Positions 12,111-24,925 of a stretch of 64,000 nucleotides of DNA are shown piece after piece (the first letter of the stretch is position 1; each line of letters starts with the position of its first letter). This stretch comes from Culex pipiens pallens (lineage: Eukaryota; Arthropoda; Insecta; Diptera; Culicidae), in the NCBI RefSeq assembly GCF_016801865.2, contig NC_068938.1, positions 214,951,611 to 215,015,610 of the forward strand. Direction: 5' to 3'. The translations under genes and the position numbers were made by a program. The notes under the pieces were generated by a model, which was not told the origin of the DNA, made no database searches, and saw only the letters and a list, made by a program, of their open reading frames with translations.

Positions 12111-14309
12111 TTTCAGAATTATTCTGAGTGTGTTTTTTCCTGAATACTACAAAATTTTACCAAAACTACGTAAAATACAGAAAATTCGATACATACCATT
12201 AGAACTTTATTTGCTTCATGGTAAAATCATTGATTTAGTTTATGAAAATGTTTCAAATGATCTAAATTACAAGTTTCCGAATTATTCTGAGTGTGATTCT
12301 TCCTGAATACTAAAAAAATCTACCAAAACTACGTAAAATACAGAAAATTTGATACTTTCCTTTAGAACTTTATTGGCTTCATGGTAAAATCATTGATTTA
12401 GTTTATGAAAATCTTTCAAATGATCTAAATTACAAGTTTCCGAATTATTCTGAGTGTGATTCTTCCTGAATACTAAAAAATTCTACCAAAACTACGTAAA
12501 ATACAGAAAATTTGATACTTTCCTTTAGAACTTTATTTGCTTCATGATAAAATCATTGATTTAGTTTATAAAAATGTTTCAAATGATCTAAATTACAAGT
12601 TTCCGAATTATTCTGAGTGTGATTCTTCCTGAATACTAAAAAATTCTACCAAAACTATGTAAAATACAGAAAATTTTATACTTTCCTTTAGAACTTTATT
12701 GGCTTCATGGTAAAATCATTGATTTAGTTTATGAAAATCTTTCAAATGATCTAAATTACAAGTTTCCGAATTATTCTGAGTGTGATTCTTCCTGAATACT
12801 TAAAAATTCTACCAAAACTACGTAAAATACAGAAAATTTGATACTTTCCTTTAGAACTTTATTTGCTTCATGATAAAATCATTGATTTAGTTTATAAAAA
12901 TGTTTCAAATGATCTAAATTACAAGTTTCCGAATTATTCTGAGTGTGATTCTTCCTGAATACTAAAAATTTCTACCAAAACTACGTAAAATACAGAAAAT
13001 TTGATACTTTCCTTTAGAACTTTATTTGCTTCATGATAAAATCATTGATTTAGTTTATAAACATGTTTCAAATGATCTAAATTACAAGTTTCCGAATTAT
13101 TCTGAGTGTGATTCTTCCTGAATACTAAAAATTTCTACCAAAACTACGTAAAATACAGAAAATTTGATACTTTCCTTTAGAACTTTATTTGCTTCATGAT
13201 AAAATCATTGATTAAGTTTATAAAAATGTTTCAAATGATCTAAATTACAAGTTTCCGAATTATTCTGAGTGTGATTCTTCCTGAATACTAAAAATTTCTA
13301 CCAAAACTACGTAAAATACAGAAAATTTGATACTTTCCTTTAGAACTTTATTTGCTTCATGATAAAATCATTGATTTAGTTTATAAAAATGTTTCAAATG
13401 ATCTAAATTACAAGTTTCCGAATTATTCTGAGTGTGATTCTTCCTGAATACTAAAAATTTCTACCAAAACTACGTAAAATACAGAAAATTTGATACTTTC
13501 CTTTAGAACTTTATTTGCTTCATGATAAAATCATTGATTTAGTTTATAAAAATGTTTCAAATGATCTAAATTACAAGTTTCCGAATTATTCTGAGTGTGA
13601 TTCTTCCTGAATACTAAAAAATTCTACCAAAACTACGTAAAATACAGAAAATTTGATACTTTCCTTTAGAACTTTATTTGCTTCATTATAAAATCATTGA
13701 TTTAGTTTATGAAAATGTTTCAAATGATCTTAATTATAAGTTTCCGAATCATTCTGAGTGTGTTTCTTCCTAAATACTACAAAATTTTACCAAAACTTCG
13801 TAAATTACAGAAAATTCGATACATACCTTTAGAACTTTATTTGCTTCATGGTAAAATCATTGATTTATTTTATAAAAATGTTTCAAATGATCTAAATTAC
13901 AAGTTTCCGAATTATTCTGAGTGTGATTCTTCCTGAATACTAAAAAATTCTACCAAAACTACGTAAAATACAGAAAATTTGATACTTTCCTTTAGAATTT
14001 TATTTGCTTCATTATAAAATCATTGATTTAGTTTATGAAAATGTTGCAAATGATCTAAATCAGCGATTCTCAACGGGGGTACCGGGCCTACTTGATTTAC
14101 ATGGTAGGGGGTACCAGCCTAGAAGAAGGTTGAGAATCGCTGATCTAAATTATAAGTTTCCGAATCATTCTGAGTGTGTTTTCATCCTGAATACTAAAAA
14201 TTTCTACCAAAACTACGTAAAATATAGAAAATTTCACAGTTCTGTAAAAAATCATCTGTTGTAGGAAAATTTGCTAAATTTTTTTATGAAAATCTTTCAA
14301 AACATCTAT
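12111..14309 (+). repeat. 163-bp tandem array, left arm (13 units)
   Basis: The marker TCCTGAATACT recurs at 12138, 12301, 12464, 12627, 12790, 12953 and on to 13931, a strict 163-bp period; the last full unit is stretched by a 90-bp insertion. Units differ by a few bases. Each contains ACTACGTAAAATACAGAAAA and TTTCAAATGATCTAAATTAC. Short open frames inside are not conserved between units. Confidence 0.92.
14061..14142. mobile_element. 82-bp hAT-type MITE inside a 163-bp unit
   Basis: Perfect 14-bp inverted ends (CAGCGATTCTCAAC) are flanked by a perfect 8-bp direct repeat, ATCTAAAT, at 14053-14060 and 14143-14150. The 8-bp TSD and the CAG-start TIR are diagnostic of the hAT superfamily. Removing the element and one TSD restores the normal 163-bp unit, so the empty site is present in the neighbouring copies. 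No coding capacity. Confidence 0.93.
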
Positions 14310-15874
14310 GAGCAAGTCACTGAGATTTCGGTCATTTTATTTTTTGTATTTTTTAATCCGGCTGAAACTTTTTTGGTGCCTTCGGTATGCCCAAAGAAGC
14401 CATTTTGCATCATTAGTTCGTTCATTTAATTTTTCATACAAATTTGTTAGCTGTCCATACAAAAATGATATTCGAAAATTCAAAAATCTGTATCTTTTGA
14501 TGAAATTTTTTGATTGGCTTGGTGTCTTCGGCAAAGTTGTAGGTATGGAAATAGACTACACTGAAAAAAAGTAATACACGGTAAACAAAAATTTGGTGAT
14601 TTTTAATTTCACTTTTTGTCACTAAAACTTGATTTGCAAAAGACACTATATTTAATTTTTTTATTTTCTGATATGTTTTAGAGGACTTCAAACGCCAACT
14701 TTTCAGAAATTTCCAGAATGGGCGAAAAAATCTTTGACCGAGTTTTAATTTTTGAATCAATATAGATTTAAAAAAAAAATCGAAACATTCGTCGCAAAAA
14801 TGTTTCAACTTCATTTATCGATGTAAAATCGAATTTTCAGTCAAAAAGTATTTTAGTGATTTTTTTATAAAGTGCACCGTTTTCAAGTAAAGTCATTTTA
14901 GGTAACTTTTTTGAAAAGAAGTCACAGTTGTTCATTTTTTAAAATTTGTGCCCATGTTTGCTCACCTTTGAAAAAAATATTTTTGTAAAGCTGAGAAAAT
15001 TTTCTATATTATTGAACTTTGTTGATACGACCCTTAGTTGCTGAGATATTGCCATTCAAAGGTTAAAAAACAGGAAAATTGATGTTTTCTAAGTCTCACC
15101 CAATCGAAAAAATATTTTCAAAAATTTAAATTCAAGACTAACATTTCAAAAGGGCATAATATTGAATGTTTGGCCCTTTTAAAAAAAAAATCAACTTTTC
15201 AAAAATATTTTTTTCAAAGGTGGGCAAACATGGGTACTAATTTAAAAAAAAAATAACTGCGACTTTTTTCAAAAAAGTTACCTTAAAATAGCTTGACTTG
15301 AAAACTTGCACTGTATAAAAAAAAATCACTGAAGCTCTTTTTGATTGCAAATTCGATTTTACATCGAAAAATGAAGTGGAAAGTTTTTTGCGAACAATAT
15401 TTCGATTTTTTGAAAAACTCTGTATTGATTCAAAAAATCATAACTCGGTCAAAGATTTTTTGCCCATTCTGGAAATTTCTGAAAAATTGGCATTTGATAT
15501 CCTCTAAAACATATCAGAAAACAATAGTGTTTTTTGCAAATCAAGTTTTAGTGACAAAAAGTGAAATTAAAAATCACCAAATTTTTTTTTACCGTGTATC
15601 ATTTTTTTTCAGTGTAGTCCATATTCATACCTACAACTTTGCCGAAGACACCAAATCGATCAAAAAATTCCTTCATAAGATACAGATTTTTTAATTTTCA
15701 CATATCATTTTTGTATGGACAGCTGCCAAATTTGTATGGAAAATTAAATGAACGAACTAATGATGCAAAATGGCTTCTTTGCGCATAACGAAGACACCAA
15801 AAAAGTTTCAGCCGGATTAAAAAATACAAAAAATAAAATTAAAGAAAAAAGACTGATTTTGAAGAGAACTGCTC
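14310..15874. repeat. Foldback copy at the centre of the palindrome
   Basis: The left end GAGCAAGTCACTGAGATTTC and right end AAGAGAACTGCTC are degenerate versions of the GAGCAATTCTCTAC family end. The left arm from 14310 to about 14990 is mirrored by about 15190-15874, with shared blocks such as CATTTTGCATCATTAG and its inverse. The spacer is short. No TSD is visible, so it is older or rearranged compared with the copy at 23013. Confidence 0.82.
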
Positions 15875-15919
15875 CCATACAATAAGCTTCCAAAACAATG
15901 CTCTACATTCTAATACCAA

Positions 15920-18489
15920 CATAAAATTATAAAAATTATAAAACTTTCTGTATTTTACGAAGTTTTGGTAATTTATTTTTAGTATTCAGGAAGAAATTCA
16001 GGAACTTATAATTTAGATCATTTGAAAAAACATCATAAAATAAATCAATGATTTTTCCATGAAGCAAATAATGTTCTAAAGGAAAGTATGAAATTTTCTG
16101 TATTTTGGTAGTTTTGGTAAAATTTTGTAGTACTCAGTAAGAATCACACTCAGAATAATTCGGAAACTTGTAATTTAGATCATTTGAAACATTTTCATAA
16201 ACTAAATCAATGATTTTATCATGAAGCAAATAAAGTTCCAAAGGAAAGTATCAAATTTTCTGTATTTTACGTAGTTTTGGTAAAATTTTGTAGTACTCAG
16301 TAAGAATCACACTCAGAATAATTCGGAAACTTGTAATTTAGATCATTTGAAACATTTTCATAAACTAAATCAATGATTTTACCATGAAGCAAATAAAGTT
16401 CTAAAGGAATGTATCAAATTTTCTGTATTTTACGTAGTTTTGGTAAAATTTTGTAGTATTCAGGAAGAAACACACTCAGAATGATTCGGAAACTTATAAT
16501 TTAGATCATTTGAAACATTTTCATAAACTAAATCAATGATTTTATCATGAAGCAAATAAAGTTCTAAAGGAAAGTATCAAATTTTCTGTATTTTACGTAG
16601 TTTTGGTAAAATTTTGTAGTATTCTGGAAGAAACACACTCAGAATGATTCTGAATCTTATAATTTAGATCATTTGACAATTTGTCATGAAATAATTCAAT
16701 GATTTTACCATGAAATAAATAAAGCTCAAAAGGAAAGTATAAAATTTTATGTATTTTACGTAGTTTTTTTTTAATTTTGTAGTATTCAGGAAGAAACACA
16801 CTCAGAATAATTCTGAAACTTATAATTTAGATCATTTGAAACATTTTCATGAAATAATTCAATGATTTTACCATGAAGCCAATAAAGCTCAAAAGGAAAG
16901 TATTAAATTTTCTGTATTTTACGTAGTTTTGGTAAAAAATTTTAGCATTCAGGAAGAAACGCACTTAGAATGATTCAGAAACTTATAATTTAGATCATTT
17001 GAAAAAACATCATGAAATAAATCAATGATTTTTTTTTCCATGAAGCAAATAAAGGTCTAAAGGAAAGTATAACGATTTCTGTATTTTAAGTAGTTTTGGT
17101 AATTTTTTTATAGTTTTTAGGAAGAAACACACACACATAATGATACTGGAACTTATAATTTAGATCATTTGAATTTTTTCATGAAATAAATCAATGATTC
17201 TACCATGAAGCAAATAAAGTTCTAAAGGAAAGTATGAAATTTTCTGTATTTTACGTAGTTTTGGTAAAAATTTTGTAGTATTCTGGTAGAAACACACTCA
17301 GAATGATTCTGAATCTTATAATTTAGATCATTTGACAATTTTTCATGAAATAATTCAATGATTTTACCATGAAATAAATAAGCTAAAAAGGAAAGTATAA
17401 AATTTTATGTATTTTACGTAGTTTTTTTTTTAATTTTGTAGTATTCAGGAAGAAACACACTCAGAATGATTCGGAAACTTATAATTTAGATCATTTGAAA
17501 CATTTTCATAAACTAAATCAATGATTTTATCATGAAGCAAATAAAGTTCTAAAGGAAAGTATCAAATTTTCTGTATTTTACGTAGTTTTGGTAATTTTTT
17601 TTTACTATTCAGGAAGAATCACACTCAGAATAATTCGGGAACTTGTAATTTAGATCATTTGAAACATTTTTATAAAATAAATCAATGATTTTACCATGAA
17701 GCAAATAAAGTTCTTAAGGTATGTATCGAATTTTCTGTATTTTACGTAGTTTTGGTAAAATTTTGTAGTACTCAGTAAGAATCACACTCAGAATAATTCG
17801 GAAACTTATAATTTAGATCATTTGAAACATTTTCATAAACTAAATCAATGATTTTACCATGAAGCAAATAAAGTTCTAAAGGAATGTATCAAATTTTCTG
17901 TATTTTACGTAGTTTTGGTAAAATTTTGTAGTACTCAGTAAGAATCACACTCAGAATAATTCGGAAACTTGTAATTTAGATCATTTGAAACATTTTCATA
18001 AACTAAATCAATGATTTTATCATGAAGCAAATAAAGTTCCAAAGGAAAGTATCAAATTTTCTGTATTTTACGTAGTTTTGGTAAAATTTTGTAGTACTCA
18101 GTAAGAATCACACTCAGAATAATTCGGAAACTTGTTATTTAGATCATTTGAAACATTTTCATAAACTAAATCAATGATTTTACCATGAAGCAAATAAAGT
18201 TCTAAAAGAATGTATCAAATTTTCTGTATTTTACGTAGTTTTGGTAAAATTTTGTAGTACTCAGTAAGAATCACACTCAGAATAATTCGGAAACTTGTAA
18301 TTTAGATCATTTGAAACATTTTCATAAACTAAATCAATGATTTTACCATGAAGCAAATAAAGTTCTAAAGGAATGTATCAAATTTTCTGTATTTTACGTA
18401 GTATAGGTAAAATTTTGTAGTATTCAGGAAAAAACACACTCAGAATAATTCTGAAACATATAATTTAGATCATTTGAAACATTTTCATA
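15920..18489 (-). repeat. 163-bp tandem array, right arm (16 units)
   Basis: This is the reverse complement of the left-arm unit. The marker AGTA(T/C)TCAG(G/T)AAGAA recurs near 15985, 16131, 16291, 16455, 16618, 16782, 16944, 17114, 17278, 17440, 17605, 17767, 17930, 18093, 18255 and 18417. Units nearest the centre (15.98-17.4 kb) are more divergent than those nearest the end (17.7-18.4 kb). Confidence 0.9.
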
Positions 18490-18982
18490 AAAAAAATCAA
18501 TGAAATCAATGATTTTACCATAATGTTCTAGTCATAAAATGAGGCATTTTTATTTTTTCTGTAGTTTTACGTAGTTTTGTGATTTTTTTTGTGAAAATAA
18601 TGGAAATTTGAGAAGCTCATCATAATCCTGAGATCATAACGGAAATTTTGATATATAATTTTATGGGTTTTGCTAACATTTTAGCAAAGTTATTGTACTT
18701 TGCAGCGTAGCAAAAATTTTCCCGCTTGAGTCGCTTTTCGGAAATACATGCGGAAAAAAAGTTGCTCCGACTAATTTAGTCGTAGTAATTAGAGGATTGA
18801 TCAAATCGAGATCTGCAAAGTTCTAGGCTCATCTGGAGATCCGTACAAATCTCTGGAACAAGGAATCGTCCAGATTGGTTGAGTTTTGGCTGAGAACCAG
18901 CGAGTTGAAGTTAGCGTTCCAACTTTTTTTCCGCCTTGGTCGTTCGTGTAAGTACGGGATGCCTTGGACGGAGGAGTGTTAA

Positions 18983-21786
18983 GGTGTATCATTAAATACT
19001 CTGTATTTGATTCGGATTAACGAATATCATAGTAATTCATAAGGTGACGGTTACACTCTTCTAGAATCTAGTGAATATAAAGCAAATAATTCATACAATT
19101 TTGTGATACAATAATTAACACCCTAGTTAACAATGATTGATAAATGATTAATGATTATTGATTATATTTCAAGGAATAGGAAAATCGACAAAATAAAATA
19201 TTACAACCAAAGGGTTCTTGTAAAAGGTTTTTTTCCAAAAACATTTAGAGCGAACCTAATTTAATATATTTTCAGAAAAATCATGTCACTGTCATCATAG
19301 CTGAGGTTACGTTGAGATCTGGGTTTATGGTAATGGAAAAATTTTGTATTTATATTTGATTCTTATCTGTTGTCTAAAATGTCGTTTTACGGTCTAAAAG
19401 TGGATTTCTGATTACAAAATAGTTCAAAATCAATAGATAAAGGTAACTACACATTTTTCAAAGATCTTTTTTTAAGATATGCCTTTAGATGTGTTGAACA
19501 TTAAATTATAAGTTATCAAGTCAAATTATTATTTTGAAAAATGCTCGTAAAAAATGTGTATTCTAATAACTCTGTCCGGATGCAGCCATTCCAACTCACC
19601 AACTTTATTCAACCGTGTCAGAGTGCTATCACCTTAAACATTTATTCGAATTTTTTCATCTCACAAAAAAAACGCTTAAGCTTTGCAGCCAACAAGTTTC
19701 AGTGGATTCCGCATTCGGCGCCCCATTCAATATTGATCACCCGACAATATTTCCCCCAAGCTTTTTGGTGTTTATTTTTTCCCCCGGAGCTAAATCCCAC
19801 TCAATCCACAAACTCACTCACACACACACAGACTAGTCACATTGTGGTCATATAGTGTTGGCAGCGCGCGTGTGTGTGTGTGTGCACACTCCGGCAATAG
19901 CCAATAGCAGTAGAAAGGACGAAAATATTATCCTGAGAGCCATCAGATGATCGCCTTTGTGTGCTGCTTTTCTGCTGAATGCTATTTTTATTAGCTTGTA
20001 TATTTGTATTCTATACAATGGCCATAAAGTGATCCGACATGAGGTGGTGTGGACCAATTTCCCACCCCCCTTCCCGCACTCACTCGTTCTCTCTGTCTAC
20101 GATTTTTTTTCCTCGATTTTTGCGTTGTTTTTTTTGGGAAATTGTTTTGTTCGACTAAATCCTTTCAGAAAGAGTTGGAGTGCAAAAAAACTGACGCATC
20201 CTAACATGGAGGGATATATCATGTTTTTTCCATTATTTTAGGGAACAATACTGTAGTCAATAAAAAGTTATGCAGTCAAATATTCTAAGCCGAATATATT
20301 TTCAAGCTATAAATTGATAATTTTTGTGTTTCAAGTGCGGCTAATGGAAGTAGTTTCGATAACTCGTCATTCTTTCGCATGAATGTCCTCCTGTGGAACA
20401 CGAACAGCCAAAAGAGACTGACCGAGAGCTTAACATTTCTGCACTTAAAGTGGATTTCGATGGGGAAATCGTGAGCAAAAGCCCGCCTGAATGAGTGTGT
20501 GTGTGTTTGAGCGAAATAACGGCGATAAAACGATCAAATTTACGATCGTAATACTCTAAAACATGCCACAGACAACCCGGCACGGACGTGTGTGTGTAGG
20601 TAAGTCACACAAGAAGAGTACACACGCAAACACTTGCAGGAAAAATTTGCCGAGAAAATGTTTGAAGAGGGAAGTTTGTCCAACGAGATGGGGAAAAGGC
20701 TGAGGAAGACTGAGAAGAAATTGAAAATGTTAATTTATTTAAGAGGAAAAAAAAAGTGCTCTCAGTAATGAGTCTGATGGTTTTATTTTTTATGGTCTTT
20801 ATTTAATTATAAATGCATACATTAAATTTAAATTGGTTTCATACCATTATTCAAACTCGATTTTACATTTAAAAACGATGGTTACTTTGTGATCTGTTGG
20901 AAGGACAACGAAAATCCTTACTTTTCCAAAAGTGGACCCCTATACATGTAATATACAAAAATGATGAAAAACATACAATACATGCATGTTTTAACAACCT
21001 AAATGCATTTTTTTCAATCAGAAGTAAATATTACTGTTTTTAAGTTAAAAGTACCAAAGTTGCCTAAACCGAAAGAGCTTACAATGCATCAAAACAATAG
21101 TTTATTTTATACATCATAATTAATGGTTGTTGTGATATTGTATATATTAATTTATCAATAGCAAACACATTGTTTTAATTTAAAAAATCGTGGTTTTAAA
21201 TATTTTATTTCGTTTTGGTGAACTATTTTACTACTTGATTTGCGAAAAATGCTTCAAAATTACTTTTTTATTCATTTATAAATTTAAAGTGCTTTTATAG
21301 TCTATTTTAAGCTATTTCAAGCCTTCTGAAATAGCCCTTTTTGTTTTTTAAGCTAAAATAAATGATGAATTTAAATCTTATTAAAAGCCCTCAATAGACT
21401 AAACTTTTCGATTGCAAACTTGATTTTACATCTCAAACTTAACTAAAAACTCCAATGCATTTAAAATATTTTCTCAAATTAACTAATTGAAACTAAATAT
21501 CATTGTCAGATTTCACTTATATGGTTTTTTTTGATAATGTTTTAAGTTCTAGAGTAGTACTAAAAAAATTTCACAAATACTGAATTTCAAATAATGCAAA
21601 ATTTTGTATGAATTTTCACCTTAATTGAGTTTTTTCCTCAATGCTCATTTTTTTAAAAAAAAATAACGTATTCCATAAAAAAACTCAAATTTTCATGACT
21701 TTTCTCGTGGATATGAAACGATGCGAAATTTTGTATGCTTTTTCACTTTATAAGAGTTTTGTTTTCGTAAAGTACTTAAATTTACA
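18983..21786. other. Intronic stretch with CA/GT microsatellites
   Basis: Mostly unique AT-rich sequence. A (CA)n near 19812-19828 and a (GT)n near 19868-19884 face each other across about 40 bp and could pair; another (GT)n is near 20499-20509. From about 21400 the degenerate GTGAAATTTTGTATGC repeat seen at 1-1600 returns. No supported gene. Confidence 0.5.
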
Positions 21787-21832
21787 CAAAATACCAGGGC
21801 TGCGGAGTCGGGTCATATTTCAAGCGACTCCG

Positions 21833-22021
21833 ACTCCGACTCCGACTCCGGCTTTCTGAGTTAAGCTGACTCCGACTCCGACTCCGGCTCCGGCTTTCCA
21901 CAAATTGATGACTCCGGCTCCGACTCCGACTCCGGCCTTCCAACTCTAGCTGACTCCGACTCCGACTCCGACTCCAGCTTTCCACAAATTGTTGACTCCG
22001 GCTCCGACTCCGACTCCGACA
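21833..22021. repeat. Left GACTCC hexamer cluster
   Basis: Five runs of two to four (GACTCC) or (GGCTCC) hexamers are separated by 20-30 bp spacers that themselves repeat (CTTTCCACAAATTG twice). It lies immediately inside the left TIR of the hAT-like element. Confidence 0.9.
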
Positions 22022-22100
22022 CCTAATCTTTATTTAAAATATTTTTAAAATTTGAATTAATCACATCACTCACATTTCAGTTCACACTTGCGCGAATACT

Positions 22101-22572
22101 GTAAACCGGGGTGACATTTATGTTCGGGGTGTTTCGCAAAATTCTAAATACGAATTATTTATACAAGCAGAATGGTATGGAACCATACTAAGCTTGGTAG
22201 ATAAGTGTTCGTTGTTCTATGTTACATGTTTTCAGCGTTATATAAACAAAAATCATAAATATCTTCAGATTTAAACGCATTTTAAGCACAACAATTTTGT
22301 AAATAAATTTAAATTTTGTTGTTTGAAAAATTGGAACTTTTTATTTAATTACTTTAAATTTACTTTCATTTTTTTTTATTTATATGCTAGCTAACTAATT
22401 TTTAATTGTACTTTTTTTAATGAAATATTAAAAGAAAGTTAGCCTTCATGATCGAATTGACATATAAAATCAATTTGCATAACTTTAGGCTGAAATTTAT
22501 AAATAATGAGAAAATTCTAAAATTTGAAAAATAAATTAAAATTATAGCAATTATATCACCCCGATTTAAGGT
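22101..22572. mobile_element. Possible MITE with CGGGGTGA ends, nested in the hAT-like element
   Basis: TAAACCGGGGTGACAT near 22102 and ATATCACCCCGATTTA near 22554-22569 are imperfect inverse ends (about 12 of 15), each bounded by TA. The interior is AT-rich and non-coding. The TIRs are short and imperfect, so this is tentative. Confidence 0.4.
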
Positions 22573-23012
22573 GTTTAAAAAAATAGACTTGTTCAAAGAT
22601 ATTATTTAGGGATCCACCACTTGCATACTTTTTTTGCTTCGACTTTTTTTATGCGATCAGGGGCAGTATAATAGTTGATAATTTATTAGTAGAGTTATAA
22701 TGTCAATTTTACAAATGTTTTTTAAATATTTTTTTTTTCGTTAGTACCGATAGTGAACCTTAATTTTCCTATAAAAAAGGATCTACTTAAAATCTTAGCA
22801 ATTCTATGGTGATATATTGACATTTAGTTGAATTAAAAGTTTGCAAAATTAAGTTTAGATAAGTTTTATATAGAATTTCCAGAGTTATGTAAACTTTTAT
22901 ACTAAGTAGTTAGTAAACTTTATATTCAATCTAAATTATTTTATATTGGTCAAAGATGCCAATTTGGAGTTGGGGGCTGGATTTATGGTGATTTGTCAAC
23001 AAATAACTTTAT

Positions 23013-24925
23013 GAGCAATTCTCTACAAAACCGGCCGATTTCGACCATTTTTATTTTTTGTATTTTTTGATTTGGCTCAAACTTTGTGGGGCCTTCCCTA
23101 TGACCAAAGAAGCCATTTTGCATCATTAGTTTGTCCATATAAATTTCCATACAAATTTGGCAGCTGTTCATACAAAAATGGTACGTAAATATTCGAAAAT
23201 CTGTAACTTTTGAAGCATCTTCGGCAAAGTTGTAGGTATTGTTAAGGACTATTTAGAAAAAAATAGGTACACGGAAAAAAAAATTTCCCGATTTTTTTAT
23301 TAACTTTTTTTTCACAAAAACTCAAATTCCCAAAATACGTATTTTTTGATTTTCGAGATTTTTTGATTTGTTTTAGAGGACAAAAATCCGCAACTTTTGA
23401 GCTATAGAGAAACATGGTCAAAAAATCTGCCGCCGAGTTATGATTTTTTGAAAAACTGGTGATTTTTGGAAAAAATCGAAATTTCATACATAATTTTTTT
23501 TGACCTCATTTTTTTATGCAAAATTGAATTTGCAATCGAAAATTTCTTTACAGATTTTTCGATAAAGGGCCCCGTTTTCAAGATATAGCCACCGAAAGTT
23601 TGATTTCAGCGAAATATTTGCAGTTTTTCGATTTTTAAAAATAGTGACCATGAGTGACCATTTCTAAAAATATTTTTTTTGAAAAGTTCAGAAAATTTGC
23701 TATAAAATTGTCTAAGAGATATTGAAGATTGGACCTCTGGTTGTTGAGATACAGCGGCTTAAAGAAAAAGAAACACGAAAATTGAAGTTTTCTAAGTCTC
23801 ACCCAAACAGCCCACCATTTTCTAATGACGATATCTCAGCAATTTATGGTCCGATTTTCAATGTTAATACATGAAAAATTCGTGAAATTTTCCGATCTTT
23901 TCGAAAAAAATATTTTGAAAAAAATTAAATCAAGACTTACATTTTAAAAGGGCCAAACATTGAATATTTTGCCCATTAAAAATGCTAGTATTGATTTAAT
24001 TTTTTTCAAAGTATTTTTTTCGAAAAGATCGAAAAATTTCACGAATGTTTCATGTATTAACATTGAAAATCGGACCATTAATTGCTGAGATATCGTCATT
24101 AGAAAATGGTGGGCTGTTTGGGTGAGACTTAGAAAACTTCAATTTTCGTGTTTCTTTTTCTTTAAGCCGCTGTATCTCAGCAACCAGAGGTCCAATCTTC
24201 AATGTCTCTTAGACAATTTTATACCATTTTTTCTGAACCTTTCAAAAAAAAATATTTTTAGAAATGGTCACTCATGGTCACTATTTTTTAAAATTGAAAA
24301 ACTGCAAATATTTCGCTGAAATCAAACTTTCGGTGGCAATATCTTAAAAACGGGGCCCTTTATCGAAAAATCTGAAAAGTAGTTTTCGATTGCCAATTCA
24401 ATTTTGCATAAAAAAATGAAGTCAAAAAAAATTTATGTATGAAATTTCGATTTTTTCCAAAAATCACCAGTTTTTCAAAAAATCATAACTCGGCGGCAGA
24501 TTTTTTGACCATGTTTCTCTATAGCTCAAAAGTTGCGGATTTTTGTCCCCTAAAACATATCAAAAAATCTCGAAAATCAAAAAATACGTATTTTGTGAAT
24601 TTGAGTTTTTGTGAAAAAAAAGTTAATAAAAAAATCGGGAAATTTTTTTTTCCGTGTACCTATTTTTTTCTGAATAGTCCTTAACAATACCTACAACTTT
24701 GCCGAAGACACCAAATTGATCAAAAAATTCCTTCAAAAGTTACAGATTTTCGAATATATACGTACCATTTTTGTATGAACAGCTGCCAAATTTGTATGGA
24801 AATTTATATGGACAAACTAATGATGCAAAATGGCTTCTTTGGTCATAGGGAAGGCCCCCACAAAGTTTGAGCCAAATCAAAAAATACAAATAAAATCCAT
24901 TTCCGGTTTTGGTAGAGAATTGCTC
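23013..24925. mobile_element. 1.9-kb foldback element (type copy), TTAT target duplication
   Basis: The ends GAGCAATTCTCTAC (23013-23026) and GTAGAGAATTGCTC (24912-24925) are exact inverses, flanked by TTAT at 23009-23012 and 24926-24929. Nearly the whole element is one long inverted repeat: each arm is about 950 bp and the arms meet near 23965-23990. Matching open frames at 23242-23487 (minus) and 24439-24684 (plus) are the same arm sequence read twice and differ by only a few residues, which shows how similar the arms are. They are not a plausible gene. Confidence 0.88.

Larger units (their letters stand above)
11614..18982. mobile_element. 7.37-kb TTAA-bounded palindromic element with opposed satellite arms
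   Basis: The left end reads TTAA-CACTCCTCCGTCCAAG and the right end is its exact inverse, followed by TTAA at 18979-18982. About 490 bp of unique outer arm (11618-12110 against 18490-18978) is nearly identical in inverse orientation. Inside it the left arm carries 13 copies and the right arm 16 copies of one 163-bp unit in opposite orientation. The centre is an unrelated foldback (14310-15874). A TTAA target is typical of piggyBac-like elements, but no transposase is present and the ends are not piggyBac CCC-type, so the superfamily is inference. Confidence 0.82.

Noticed and set aside
12111..14309. Possible CRISPR-like or protein-coding 163-bp array
   Set aside because: Whole units repeat without unique spacers, 163 is not a multiple of 3, and frames are broken in most units.
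23242..24684. Two nearly identical 81-codon frames facing each other
   Set aside because: They are the two arms of a foldback element read in mirror image; similarity reflects arm identity, not a gene pair.
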